In this document: one piece after another, positions 1 to 11,021 of the stretch
How the letters are laid out: every line of letters starts with the position of its first letter
Position numbering within the stretch: the first letter of the stretch is position 1
Assembly: GCA_900660155.1 (NCBI GenBank)
Contig: CABFPE010000196.1
Location: 466,462-530,461 of the forward strand
Length of the DNA stretch: 64,000 nt
Reading direction: 5' to 3'
Source of the DNA: Hofstenia miamia
Taxonomy: Eukaryota > Xenacoelomorpha > Acoela > Hofsteniidae
Position numbers and translations under genes: made by a program
The notes under the pieces: model-generated
Told to the model about the DNA's origin: nothing
Seen by the model: the letters and a program-made list of their open reading frames with translations, nothing else
The model's database searches: none

Positions 1-29
<29 letters not shown>
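1..29. repeat. (TA)n microsatellite
   Basis: An uninterrupted TA dinucleotide tract at the window edge; its true left end lies outside the window. Confidence 0.9.
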
Positions 30-32
<3 letters not shown>

Positions 33-258
33 GCTTCCTCGTCGCAAATAACAAGTAAATTCTGAAAATTCGCTATTGTGTGTCTTCTTGGAAAAATATT
101 AACTTTTGAGTATACACAACAAGCAATGTAAAAACAGCCATTTTTTCCTCTATGAATTTCTATTACAGAATATATGCTGTCCAGAATGTTTATTTCTGAA
201 GGTGACATTGGAATATAGCATACCGATTTGTTTCATTAGAAGAGAACTGAAAGTTTTA

Positions 259-772
259 CTACAAAAGCTTAATAGTTCGATTGATATTGTGAGTTTGCAA
301 GACATCATTATAAGTTATATAAACATCCGCCTCTAAACTGTCTGAAATGGCCAAACTGCTCTTCCAATTTACCATGTTGAAAAAACCCAACATAACATGA
401 TTGTGTCTAAAATAATGGTCAATAAGTAGCGGCGAAAACCTAATAGGGAACAACAAACCTACTTCCATGAACGACTGGTGTCATGAGTTAATGACCGAGT
501 GCGAATTGTGCGTTTAGCCCATTTATAAAAATCTACTTGGAACATTCTTCTAATGATTGTATTTTTGCTGGTACTGAAACACAGCATTTAAAGAGAGTAC
601 AGTAGCAGTTTTGCCACAAATTTCTTACTACCAAGTAACTCTTATCACAATCGCAAAAACTAGTTACTAGCTTTGTAGGGTCATTTACTGCGTAACCAAA
701 AGCTTTACCCCCACTATACGCCAATGAGGCGCTAACATACATTTCATCTAATACTACAATACAGCTCTGCAA
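259..772 (-). pseudogene. P-element / THAP9-like transposase remnant
   Basis: Minus-strand reading frames spell two blocks typical of P-type (THAP9-like) transposases. Near 772 the translation reads SCIVVLDEMYVSASLAYSGG followed by NDPTKL, matching the family's catalytic-core pattern (hydrophobic strand, DEM/DEV, YVKxSLxYxGG, NDPxKLA). Near 259-420 it reads DVYITYNDVLQTHNINRTI, matching the later VYLLYDxVHLLKNIRN block. Between them the frame is broken at several places, so this is dead. DDE-type P transposases cut and paste DNA in the nucleus. No THAP zinc finger or terminal repeats were found. Identification rests on motif recall; the order and spacing of the two blocks support it. Confidence 0.6.
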
Positions 773-1199
773 GAGTAGAAAAAAGGTCTTGCAAAAATAT
801 ACATCATCTAATTACTTTGTAGCATTGGTTAGTTTCTGTAACACTCGAACTGAAGCTAGTTGTAATAATTCCCTTAAATGACAATATAATGCATGTGATT
901 TGGCATACCAGATAACGAATAGACTTTTTAATTTCTTGGCGAGTTTAGCAAAGCAATACATCTTCATAAAAACCCAGCTTTGCCAGATACAGAAGGGATA
1001 TTTGAAAACTCATAGAAGAGGAAACTATAGTTTGTTCTAAATTTAACAATATAAATATTGGGATTTTCTATCCAGAAGTGTTTTAGTAGCAATATTTACT
1101 CTAATTGTGAGCTTTAAATATTTTTAATATTAATAATAGAATAATAGAATAATAATAGAAAAATGTTCGTGTGGGCTGGTGCCAGCAATAAAAAGCGTC

Positions 1200-1725
1200 G
1201 GCAAACAGTGTTTTGCAAAGGTTCTTCGATGCTACATGCGAGTGTCTCGTAGCCTTCCTTTGAGAAGTGCACGTTGTCTTTTGCAAAAAGTTTCTGGTTT
1301 GCATCTTGGCCCATGCTAAAGTATTTAAAATTTTCGAAAACTTTGTAGTTATATTTTTTAGTTTTGCTTTATTAAGAGATTGAGTTCGCATACTTTTTTG
1401 TTTAGCATCCTATTTTGAGGGAAAGGTGCAATTTCTCTCTTATGTCAATTTCGCAGACGTGAATAATGTGCAAAGAGATGCAATTACTTTGGCGAATAAT
1501 GGTGTGAAATCTTTCGGATTCTGCATTAAATCGTTTCCGATGGTAACCTTTTTAATTGTTTGATTGTAGATAATCTCCAAGGCCGCTTATAACATCCTTG
1601 ATAGTGGCTCCACGGTATGAGTGTATTATTACAGTGTGTTCTTTTAGAAGACCAGGTGCTTTAAGGTAACGGTACATCGAAGTGCCAATAATGAGTGTGT
1701 CTGTGCCTTCTCTAATTTTTTTCAG
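1200..1725 (-). pseudogene. SGNH-hydrolase-like gene remnant
   Basis: Read across frames on the minus strand, four blocks appear in the order of an SGNH (GDSL-like) esterase domain: TLIIGTSMYRYLK (GTS in place of GDS, carrying the nucleophile Ser), VIIHSYRGATIKDVI, a central MLNKKVCELN helix, and DNVHFSKEGYETLA, the terminal DxxH block with the Asp-His pair. Several frameshifts and stops separate them, so it is not functional as it stands. The upstream minus-strand ORF (1815-2195) could be its N-terminal part, since EEK at its end leads into a polar linker before the first block. SGNH domains occur in some LINE ORF1 proteins and in captured transposon cargo; which applies here is unknown. Confidence 0.5.
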
Positions 1726-1814
1726 TGTTGGTTGCGCCTTTTTTGATATGAATTATTTCTAGGCTTTGGAGATGTTTGCTGTTCTTTAGAATGCGGTTTC
1801 TGTTCAGTTTCAGA

Positions 1815-2195
1815 TTATTTTTCTTCTGGTATCTGTGTGTTTAATTTATGGAGCAGTCCATGAAGCGTTAATAATTCTTCTTTACTTAACATGGTAAATG
1901 GTGCGAGTAGTTTAGCATGAGTGACACGATTACGATCACTGCCTATGAAATTCTCACTTGACAGTGAACAAAGAAGAGCGGGCTTGTCTACACCGACTGA
2001 TCGCAGTGAAATCATAATAATTTCCTCCAAATTTAACCTACAATAAGCGATATCATTTTTAAAGCCTTCATGTTTCACACTCAAAACACTATAATAGCAA
2101 ATATATTTCAGTTGAGCAAATTTACTTGAAGTTGGGGATACAACATTGATTTGCACCGACCACAAAGGCGTTGGACCATTAAACTCCTGACTCAT
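1815..2195 (-). CDS. Unrecognised 126-residue ORF
   Basis: An open frame from ATG with balanced codon use, long for DNA this AT-rich. The translation has no signal peptide or membrane segment. Its second half is hydrophilic and helical (KEELLTLHGLLHKL) and ends in PEEK. I do not recognise a family. It lies immediately upstream, on the same strand, of the SGNH-like remnant and may be its N-terminal portion, separated by a stop; that link is an inference from spacing and strand only. Confidence 0.35.
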   Translation of the reverse strand: MSQEFNGPTPLWSVQINVVSPTSSKFAQLKYICYYSVLSVKHEGFKNDIAYCRLNLEEIIMISLRSVGVDKPALLCSLSSENFIGSDRNRVTHAKLLAPFTMLSKEELLTLHGLLHKLNTQIPEEK

Positions 2196-2587
2196 AATGA
2201 CGAATCTTGAGTCTCAATGAACAACAAATGAGAATGAGCTGAACTTAAAAATCGAAACTAAGATTCAAAGCTAAAAATATATTTAATCTGTTGTCTATAT
2301 ACACACTTAGTACATCAACGTAATTCATTGCAAATGAATGATATGTAAGCATTGCCAGCTCCCACTTGCCCAGCAAAGGAATACAGTGTTGGCACTTTGT
2401 TGGTCCAACTGTTGGCTTCCTGTTGCTGAGTGTTGGCTCTTTATATACAACATTAAATTTGGCTAAATTCAAAACCACTTAAATCTATCGTATTTATATG
2501 TTTATATACTTTACAGATTGAATTTTAATAATTTGCTGTAGTTTGTATAAAAAATATTCAGTACACAGGATATATTCAAATTAAAAA

Positions 2588-3300
2588 TCAGTCTTCATCA
2601 TCTGCTGGAAGTTTTATTCGCTTCCGTCGTCCTCCATTTCGATCACTTGCATATTTGAAAAATTTCTGCCTCTACGTTGTTAATTTCTTTGTTAGTGGAG
2701 CCATTGAAGTTCAAGTTCTTTCTTGTACTTGCTAAAAAACTAACAAGAAAATGCATAAAATGCATGGTACACAGAATTTGAAATTGCTGAATATGCATTG
2801 TGCAAGCGCTTTGTATTACATAAGCATACAATTTTGCATGGGAATGTATACTCTACCAGTTGTACTAACACATCAAAGTGAAAATGTTTCTGTGTGAATT
2901 GCTTAACATGAAACCGATTTTTTACAAGTTAATATTTGAATTAAACTACTAAAAAGAGACTTCTACCTACTTCATTTGAAAACCAATAACAGACTGTTAA
3001 AATCAAACAAGTTTTGCCAAAATTGCAATTCAATGCTAGATCGTGGGGAAACATTTCAAGCATAAATAGTTATTCTAAAAATTAACTCTATAAATCAAGC
3101 TAGCAATTGCAACATACCAAATACTTCTTTTTCTTTCCATTGCAGCTTTTGTTTAAGTCGTTCCTCCAAGTTTTTGCATGGCATATTAAGGGATATTGCT
3201 TCATTGGAATTTAAAGTTAAATTAGACAAGTTACTAATGAGATTTTGCTGACCTTCTTGTGACTGCTTTATTTGAATGTACATCCCCTTAAGGGAGGGGT
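2588..3300 (-). pseudogene. Two-exon DUF4806-like gene remnant
   Basis: Exon 1 (3118-3300) reads GMYIQIKQSQEGQQNL and then LNMPCKNLEERL, resembling the coiled region that precedes DUF4806 (LYxQIKQSQE...LPCKxLEEL). A GTATGT donor follows. A TTTTTTAG acceptor opens exon 2 (2588-2731), which restores frame through NKEINNVEAEI and, after a single-base shift, reads FKYASDRNGGRRKR, like the positively charged DUF4806 C-terminus, before a stop. The intron (about 386 bp) is GT-AG. The shift in exon 2 may be a real break or a sequencing error. Function of DUF4806 proteins is unknown; they are often repetitive in invertebrate genomes. Confidence 0.4.
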
Positions 3301-3513
3301 AATGCAAAATTGCATAGTCTTTTTAAAACAGCTATAGTTGCAAGAACACATTTCTGATATGACTTAAAGTTACACAAACTAATAATTAATAACTAAATTT
3401 TTAACCAGCCTTTGTTTTAGCACAAAATTACAAATATTGAATGAGTAGTTAGCATGTACCGTATAAACACGGTATGCCATTTGTAAAACACTAAAACGTT
3501 CATATTAATAAAT
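3287..3513 (+). repeat. 227-bp direct duplication, copy 1
   Basis: Matches 4015-4241 without gaps and with about 7 differences in 227 bases (about 97% identity). The copy ends exactly at a single N (3514). It contains the inverted repeat TACCGT...ACGGTA (3457-3474) and overlaps the end of the DUF4806-like exon. Confidence 0.9.
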
Positions 3514-4014
3514 NTAACACATTTGTCTTCAAGTAATTGTGCTGATTGTTCAATTGAATGCTGATTAGAAATGGTCACTGTAATTTCAACAAAATTTTTA
3601 TTATAGAAATTCAATGAATAAATTAATAAATAATAATTATTTTTGAAACTTTTAAAAGTATTTGAAATCCGGATAAAGCAGATTGCTTGTAAATACAATA
3701 AATCCCGTATAATAGAAGACTATAAATACAAAATACAAAGAATCAAGAGAATTAAATAAAGATAGATTGTATTTCAATATTTTGGAAACAGTGAAGATGA
3801 ACGTACTTCATGTTGCTTAAAAATATTTTATTTCCGGAATAGACAAATTTGAGAATGGCGGATAAAACGCAACTAATACAATAAAGCTAAATATTCTTAT
3901 TGTTATTTGTGATATTAATTACTATATTAAAAAATTATTAAAAGTTAGTAATGCTTGCCACTACTATGAAATTTGTTTGATACAGCAGATAAATATAATA
4001 TATAATCAATCTTG

Positions 4015-4241
4015 CTTAAGGGAGGGGTAATGAAAAATTGCGCAGTCTTTTTAAAACAGCTATAGTTGCAAGAACACATTTCTGCTATGACTTAAAGTTA
4101 CACAAATTAATGATTAATAACTAAATTTTTAACCAGCCTTTGTTTTAGCACAAAATTACAAATTTTGAATGAGTAGTTAGCATGTACCGTATAAACACGG
4201 TATGCCATTTGTAAAACACTAAAACGTTCATATTAATAAAT
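4015..4241 (+). repeat. 227-bp direct duplication, copy 2
   Basis: Second copy, 728 bases downstream of the first. The high identity implies either a recent duplication or two haplotypes joined by the assembler at the N. Confidence 0.9.
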
Positions 4242-5048
4242 ATTATTTGCATTTTTTAGAAGAAAAATGATCAAAGTACTCATAAGAATAGATATATTAC
4301 TTTTCATATTCAAATACTAAAATTTAAGGAGTCTATTGTAATTAATATAGGAAAAAAAGATTTAAAATCGAAAAAATTCGAAAATATTGGCTTTTTTATT
4401 TCATTACTTGTTTTATTTTAGTTGTAGATGCATAAAAGGTAATGTATGAACAATTTATGCTATTATAATAAGGGCAAAAAATTTGAGTGAGCTAGCATGT
4501 CATAAACAATTGTTTTAGCTATTTGAATTCTGCCAAATAACAAAAATCAGGTTTTGAGAAAACAAAGAAAAACAATATGGCAATGTAGGTATTCTGAAAA
4601 CTAATGAAATAATTCAATATTTAGTTACTAATTAGGAAAAACTATAGCAAAAAATGCGTTTTCCTCTAGATCGCTATTTATATGTTAATGAGCCGTATAT
4701 ATACGGTTAAAACGCCATTTCCTTTTGGGTGCATAAAATTAAATATATTTTTTCCAAGACCAACTAGATAATCCATTTTTGTTATTACAAAACTCGATTT
4801 AAACTGGTTTAATATGTATGTAATGCAATTATATATATAACCCATATATATACGGTTTTGTGCTCATAGGAATTCCCAAAAGATGTTCTACAATTTTTCT
4901 AAAAAAATATTTTCCTAAAAAAGAAAATTAAGTTTACCTTACCTATAGAAAAATTCACAACAGCAAAAATCTACATATTAGAATACTTTGCCATATATAT
5001 ACGGGTTTGCCTAAAAATACAAGAAATAACAGGAAGTAATTGAAACGT

Positions 5049-6162
5049 TTATATTTCCAAGTGTCCACCAGAACAGTAACTTTCGTCCATTGCTGCAGCT
5101 TTTCTTTTGAGAAATTTTTCTTTTTTATTTTTGGTATTATACTGCAAACGATCAATTCTCATTTGATCTTTTCGTTCTGAGTGACTGCGAGAAAAACAAT
5201 TTTTTGAGTTTGTAATTGTAGACAATATCTGTTGGCGACCTTGAGTACCATCATTATAATAGAGTATGGCACTCATAATACCCAATCTAATCCGTTGGTT
5301 TCCAAAAAATTTTTTCTTGGGAATTCTATTCCAAATTAATGCATGCACAGATTCATTTTCATTTTGAGTGCGACCAGGCAGACAACGCTTTAGCAGTTTT
5401 TTATTGCTAAATCTTCGATAAATTGGAGAAAGAAGATCCAAAAATATGCTATCTAAATGATGTGACTTAGACTCCACTTCTTTCCCAGTTCTTTTGAACT
5501 TGCAACATTATTCATTCCCTGTTGGAAAAACTACATGCCGAAGATTACTGTCTTTTTGAATAACACAGTGGTGAAATGATGCCAAGATAGCATTTTGCAA
5601 GCGCTCACAATGTGAATCGTCAGATTCCTCGGGATATGATGCCTTGCAACTCCTGATGGCCTTCCCATAGTAAGATGACAAGATCTTAGCAGCCTTCAAT
5701 GTTAGTCGATGACTACCTCCAGAAATATATTTATTATCTGCCAGCTTTCCTTTTATTCGCCCTCTAAGATCACGCAGAGCCTTGTTCATTTTTGAACATG
5801 ATTTATACATTCTATCTTCATTACACACTGGCAGTCAATTCCACCATTTTCATGTTTTTCCAAATACTTTTTGCCTTCCTTTGATTCATTAAATTTGCTA
5901 CGCAGTTCTTTAGTCATCTGAAAATATTCATTACACGTAGGAGAGACACCATAAATATCTCTAATTCGACAATAAGATGAAGAATCTCCATCGCTGATGT
6001 ATTCACAATATCGTAGTCCATGATTAGTATCAAATCGTAACTCTGCATATATTGCTTCAGCTTCCATATTTCCACTAGATTTTTTGAATACATTGTGTCA
6101 ATCTGAACAGTTGACCTCATGTAATTCAAGCCATTCCTAAACAGAGTTTTAATTCTGAACAC
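5049..6162 (-). pseudogene. Mutator-type transposase, broken
   Basis: Minus-strand frames give the signature order of animal Mutator-like transposases: SGNMEAEA, then HGLRYCEYISDGDSSSY (acidic DGD catalytic block), IECINHVQKRM, RGRIKGK, ILSSYYGKAIR (usual form LQNYYGKAIR), LKRCLPGRTQNENESVHALI and WNRIPKKKFFG, then ILYYNDGTQGR. The reading frame shifts between about 5790 and 5830 and again near 5480-5510, with a stop upstream of the MEAEA block. About the C-terminal two thirds of the usual protein remains; I could not find the N-terminal part (residues before MEAEA). Flanked on both sides by the CCGTATATATACGG palindromes. The family assignment is firm; the element is inactive. Confidence 0.8.
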
Positions 6163-7186
6163 ATTTATTATATTTACCTTATATTCAGTGTTGTTTTCTT
6201 ACAAGGATGAAATCATCATAAGTAGAAAGGTCTTCTGTTGAACATTCATTTGAACACTAAGGCTCCTCAGATATTTCAACTCTAAAAACATTTATAAGCA
6301 AATGTCAATAATAATTTTTTCTTTAATTTCTGTAATTTTAAATTCTGGTTACCTTTCTTCAAATAAAACAGAAGAATCGTCTGAATGTGACTCAATAACA
6401 TTGCCATACCATGACTGCTTCTTTGAGCTCCATATAACCCGTTTTCCTATTTAACTTTTAGAAAAATCAACTGTTGTAATCAATACTACATTTTTTTCAT
6501 TTCTGTGATGTCTCCAACACAACTCCTAAAAAATGTGTATTTTCACCTATTTAAAAGAATAAAACCTTGCCAGCGCTTGTCAGATTTCCAAGTTACACTA
6601 ACTACGTTTAAATCTAAGAACTTGATATTTTTCATGAGCACCTTGGAAATTTTTCCGGTTTTGTCCCATTTTATATCAAGAGTATCCATCTTCTAAAACA
6701 TGAAAAAGATTGTTAATGGTTTGCACATGAGTAAATAATTTTTTCATAAAATAATAACACATTTACCGGTATTCAAATACAAATTATATTAAATAGAATC
6801 AGAGAAAATTTAAAATAACGTATATATACGGTTTATTGGTTTTGTACACAATTTTTGAATCGCACACAGCCAAGTATTAATAAAAGAACTTTGTTAAGAT
6901 TAAGATATTTAAGACTGCAAAATTTAAAATGAAACTAAAGATACAAATAACAAAAGCTACATTACCCGTATATATACATGGTTTAGCAACATAATTAAAA
7001 TTATTTGACAAACCAATTTTCCGAATTTAAAAAAATTACTTCATAAATGTGATTAGTTGCGTTAAATAGATTAAATGCCCATTATGAACTTAGGCACTTA
7101 AAAATAAGCAAATACCGTATGGTTTTTTCTTTAATTTTTTTAAATTACATATGTACCAATTTCCAACATATACACATGAAGAACAT
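6163..7186 (-). other. Region between transposase and Ulp1-like fragment
   Basis: No confident gene. Two minus-strand stretches (about 6360-6460 and 6541-6694) translate to similar short motifs, VIWSSKKQSWYG and VTWKSDKRWQG, which might be paired small domains of the same dead element. Two of the palindromic sites lie at 6819 and 6965. Confidence 0.3.
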
Positions 7187-7561
7187 TCAATGTGTAAAAA
7201 TTTTGTGACAATATACAAAAATGTGATTTTTCTTAAAATTTACTACAACACCATTAAAATGTACGCCATCACATAAAGGGATTAAAAGCATATCAACATT
7301 TTTGGATTTTTTGGAAATTCTTTCCATATAATTTAAATAAAATGGGGTGTTCTGGGCATCAATAGTCGATACACAACTAGTCACATAAGTATTTCGTTTA
7401 GAGGTTTCATGTACTCTCTCAAGACAAAAATCGACACTTGAGGAATCGAGTAATTAACCTTTTTCACATTCACGTAAATTCTGTGTAACATGATTGACAT
7501 GTTCTACAGCATTATCAACAGAATCCATTTCAGAATCACTTATTAGCACTAATTCAGGCAT
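7187..7561 (-). pseudogene. Ulp1-like cysteine protease fragment
   Basis: The minus-strand frame from ATG at 7559-7561 reads, after one internal stop near 7445, LLDSSSVDFCLERV, resembling the Ulp1 (C48) WLxDxxIxxYxxxL motif, then about 60 residues later LLIPLCDGVHFNGVVVNF and IFVY, resembling the VFIPxxxxxHWxLxVxD block that carries the catalytic His (HF here instead of HW). The Cys-bearing C-terminal part is absent. Ulp1 enzymes cleave SUMO conjugates; plant Kaonashi MULEs are known to carry Ulp1-type genes. This piece lies just upstream, on the same strand, of a Mutator-type transposase, so it may be cargo of that element. One stop and a missing C-terminus make it a fossil. Confidence 0.5.
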
Positions 7562-8370
7562 TACAATAATCTTAAGCAGATCAATAATGAGTCTAAAGTA
7601 ATAATAGTTTCCGACTTAACGCTATGTTTATACCCCTTCGAGTGCGCAACTGTAGGAAAACTTTAAACAGTATGAAAACATTTTTTACGTAATTAAATTC
7701 AATAGGAATTTTTTAACAAAAACTGTAAAATCATCTTTAATTTTATATTTTAAAACTATTTGTTGTTTACAAAATATTCGCCCGACGGTATTTACTTGCA
7801 AAACCGCCCGGCTAAAACTAAAGGTGCACATATTCGGTTCGGAAATATTGAAAATTGAAGTTCAATTCTAAGACTTGATTGGGAACCCAAAGTTTCGGCG
7901 GTTTTTTAGTCATTTTTGGTAAAAAAAAATAAAATTTTACGAAGAAATTAGGGGCAGCATGCTTTACCCTTTAACTTTTTACGAATAAATAATCTAAATT
8001 AAATAATTCGCGTTTACGGTTAATGCCGTCATTAAACTTTATAGTTTAGATCTAATATCTTATAGCAGCAATACACGGAAGAATTTTTTGTGTAAAGAAA
8101 CTTTACAAATAATTTTATGTATCGTTGACGTTTTTGATAACACTGCGCACAGCTGTATGTATGTACAGAAGTGGTGAGTTCAAATCTCACCGAATCATTA
8201 TGGCAATAATTCTATTGCACCATTTTTTGATTTTTTAATTTAAGCAGTACAGTATTAGGATTATATCACAAACTAATATGTATATGTCTGCAAATTTATA
8301 AATGGGCACATTTACTTTAAGGGCGTATACTTAATTAAGTTTTCCGCCCATTGGTAAGATTTCAGCTTTT

Positions 8371-8738
8371 TTACAAAAATGTTTCATCATTATCATTTAG
8401 TTGACCATAACTTGGTACTGTTAAGCCTGATTTTTTAAATAATGTTTTGAATCTCTCAGAAAAGGTTACCTTAGAAATTGGAATATCGTCAAGATACACC
8501 AACTCTGATGCTATTTTTAAGTGTTCATTTGAATTGAAAGAAAAATCTAATGTTTGTTGATTGTCATCAAATTGTCGCTTTCTTTGGCATGAAGCTAAGT
8601 GTTTAATTAGGGAATTAGTTGTTCCATCTTTGCAAGAAAATTGCGATTTGCATTTTAAGCATCTCCTAATTGAACTGCCTGTTCAAAAATACATTCAAAT
8701 TTTTTATTCTTAGACTGCAATAATTTCCACGCATTCAT
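8371..8738 (-). pseudogene. hAT transposase N-terminal (BED finger) fragment
   Basis: The translation begins MNAWKLLQSK, shifts frame once near 8685, then reads CLKCKSQFSCKDGTTNSLIKHLASC: a BED-type zinc finger (CxxC...H...C). A hAT-like N-terminal segment follows (LDDIPISKVTFSERFKTLF) and ends at a stop at 8371. It binds DNA at transposon ends in intact family members. The catalytic domain is missing. Sequences rich in TTCGGTTCGATT and its complement on the right (8760-8900) and TTCGGTTCGG on the left (about 7836) look like the subterminal repeats of this element. Not visible as a long ORF because of the shift. Confidence 0.6.
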
Positions 8739-9389
8739 TTCTAAAATTTAATTAATTTGTAAACCGAATCTCTTTAGAGATTATTCGGTTTTTAAAAAGC
8801 AGTTATTTTATTCGATTCGCTATTCGCCATCGAATCGGTTATTCGATTAAACTAACAATGTTCGGATATTCGGTTCGATTGTTTGAAAGATTCGTCTTCG
8901 ATTCGAAATGGCTGGTGTTTACCAGACTAAATATTTCTTTGTATTACTATTATATTATTTATATCGTACCAAGAAGGCAGTATTCGCATACTATTACAAT
9001 TATAAATTTTAAAACCGTTAAGTTCTATTCATCATGTGTTCCAAATCTTCCGTTTTAACCGGGAGACTCCCGTTAGGTTCATGGATGTTCGTTATAAAGT
9101 AATTTAGTCATAAACTACTAAAATTAACTATTTAATGATATTTTAAAAATTATAAAAAGAGATAGCGATAGCATTTCACAATTAAAAATTTATTTCTTAT
9201 ATGTGTAATGCTTTTTGTAGAAACACCAAAATACTGCAACAGAAGACTAAGTCCATCGATATCGACTAAATGGGCTAAAAACTATAAAGCGATTATAAAT
9301 CAACACAATTCAAAAAACAGACATGGAACACATGAAGGAGAAAGACTTTAATAAGCTGCCCATCCACCCGTGCAAATAATAGTCAAATT

Positions 9390-9992
9390 CTACTTTTTTA
9401 AAGATAATAGGCGGTAAAGTATCGGCATTGCGATCTGGAACAAATTCAATATAACCAATACTCTCTTGAATATCATAAATGCCAAATACCCATCACAGAT
9501 GATATGACCACGATTATATTTGCGTTTTCTAAAAACGCTTTCGTCAATTTGAATGACATGATCTTTGCCACCCAATTCTGCCTGCAGACATTTGGATTTA
9601 ACAAAATAGCAGAGCAAATATCTCTGCAATAGCAGTACCAGTCCACAGCAGTGCGGCTTGAAACATCACATTGCACAATTGCACAGGTGACAGGTGTATT
9701 CATTATAAATGAATACACTAAAAAAAATTAGATTTTGAAGCATGAGATGAGCTCCTTCAAAAAATGATCCATGTCGCAAAGATTTCTTTTTCCTGCAAAT
9801 TTTGCAGCGCCACACTAATTTGTGAATTGTTGAAGAATCTGAAATCCTCGACAGTTGAATATCACCAATATCGCATGATAACGATCTGGCTATGAGCCCA
9901 CGGTCTTCGCAATATTGAATTGCTTGCTGCTCATCTCCAGCGACATTCATTAAATCAAAAAGTGCAAACTCTCGATCCCCAGCACCTGCCAT
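9390..9992 (-). pseudogene. Merlin-family transposase, broken
   Basis: Three overlapping minus-strand frames give a Merlin (IS1016/IS1595-like) transposase in order: an N-terminal helix-rich part (AIQYCEDRGLI), the zinc-ribbon-like WRCKICRKKKSLRHGSFFE, AVDWYCYCRDIC, GGKDHVIQIDESVFRKRKYN (catalytic Asp-Glu-rich IDES block) and RGHIICDGY. At least two frameshifts separate these blocks. The C-terminal catalytic residues beyond 9390 were not found. Terminal inverted repeats were not identified. The match to the family's block order is strong. Confidence 0.75.
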
Positions 9993-10464
9993 TTCAAATA
10001 TGTACGTCCTAACGTTAAACTTATAAATTTTTGTATTTTCTCTCTCTCTGTATATACCTTTAGAGATTATTTTTAAAAATATAAAACTATCGCTTTTATA
10101 TATTAAAAATATATTGTAGTTCTTTAAATATTGATAACAAAATAGTTATAGAACGTCATTTTGTGACGTAAATGCTTCCTGCCATATTTTATGACGTCAT
10201 ATTGATCTAAACAAAATTCTGCAAAATTATAAACAAAAAAATTATAATCATAAATCTTAACAATTTCCAAATGGAAATTAATATTATATACAATATAAAA
10301 ATATATACGTAATGCATCATGTACTTCAAGCATTTTGGTAAGTTTGGATGCATTATTTTTCTTCGTCATCTCATTGATGGTTCAACGGTTGGAAACGAAA
10401 TAGTTACCAAATTCAGAACTATCGCACAAATTGTCAAATATTTGACGTAAAGGGTCTGTGAATT

Positions 10465-10897
10465 TTACGCTGTAGATTTTAAATCACTCTTAAGCTTTTG
10501 CACCCCAGCGGCAAATGGGTGCAGCAAAACCATTCTCGGATTTTTAGGAAATTCGTAATTTAATTGAAGAGATACTAAATATCTAAAGCGTAATTTAGTT
10601 TTGTCTGTATTCAAAAACTTATTTGAAATATAAATGCAGTTTTGATTTAAGTGGGCGACCCTGAAAAGGGCCTTTATTGCCTTTATTGGAATAAGGCGCT
10701 CAGTAGCTATTAACACATCTAGAGCAAGATTAGGAGCGTTCTCTCTAATAGAGCATGCGTTTTCCAGGTGGATAACTGAATTGCAGCATTCCAACAAGCG
10801 AAGGTATTCTGCATTGTCGATATTCTTCAATTCACGAATGCCAAGTGTCTCGTTGTACGCAACTTTGAAAGAAGCGCCAGATTGCATGTGACCGAGA
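10465..10897 (-). pseudogene. Unrecognised gene, downstream half (split by hAT)
   Basis: An open frame of about 140 residues (HMQSGASFKVAYNETLGI ... KLKSDLKSTA, stop at 10465) with balanced codon use. It is the downstream half of a gene interrupted by the hAT element at 10906-12438. Removing the element and one copy of the 8-bp duplication joins PVY to TILGHMQ in frame, which supports an originally continuous coding region. I do not recognise the family. It could be an older transposon gene or a host gene. Confidence 0.5.
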
Positions 10898-11021
10898 ATT
10901 GTATAGGGTTGTAATCCCGGGAAATCCCGAAATCCCGGGATTTGGGGCATTTTTTCCAATCCCGATCCCGGGATTATATGTCTAGAAATCCCGGGACTTT
11001 TTAAATTTACTATACCCCTGA

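Larger units (their letters stand above)
3457..6981. repeat. Dispersed CCGTATATATACGG palindromes
   Basis: A near-palindromic site recurs on both sides of the Mutator-like transposase: 4693-4706 (perfect 14-bp palindrome), 4842-4857, 4991-5005, 6819-6831 and 6965-6981, with related TACCGT/ACGGTA dyads at 3457-3474 and 4185-4202. I did not notice the CCG/CGG-capped form elsewhere in the window, although bare TA tracts are common. Subterminal transposase-binding sites are the simplest reading; promoter elements are possible. Confidence 0.6.

Noticed and set aside
2245-2478. Minus-strand ORF with PTLSNRKPTVGPTKCQ
   Set aside because: The DNA is a repetitive TGTTGGC/CCAACTGTTGGC motif; more likely a non-coding repeat than a gene.
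8157-8200. tRNA-like T arm (GTGAG TTCAAAT CTCAC)
   Set aside because: No matching acceptor stem, D arm or anticodon arm upstream; at most a SINE or tRNA relic.
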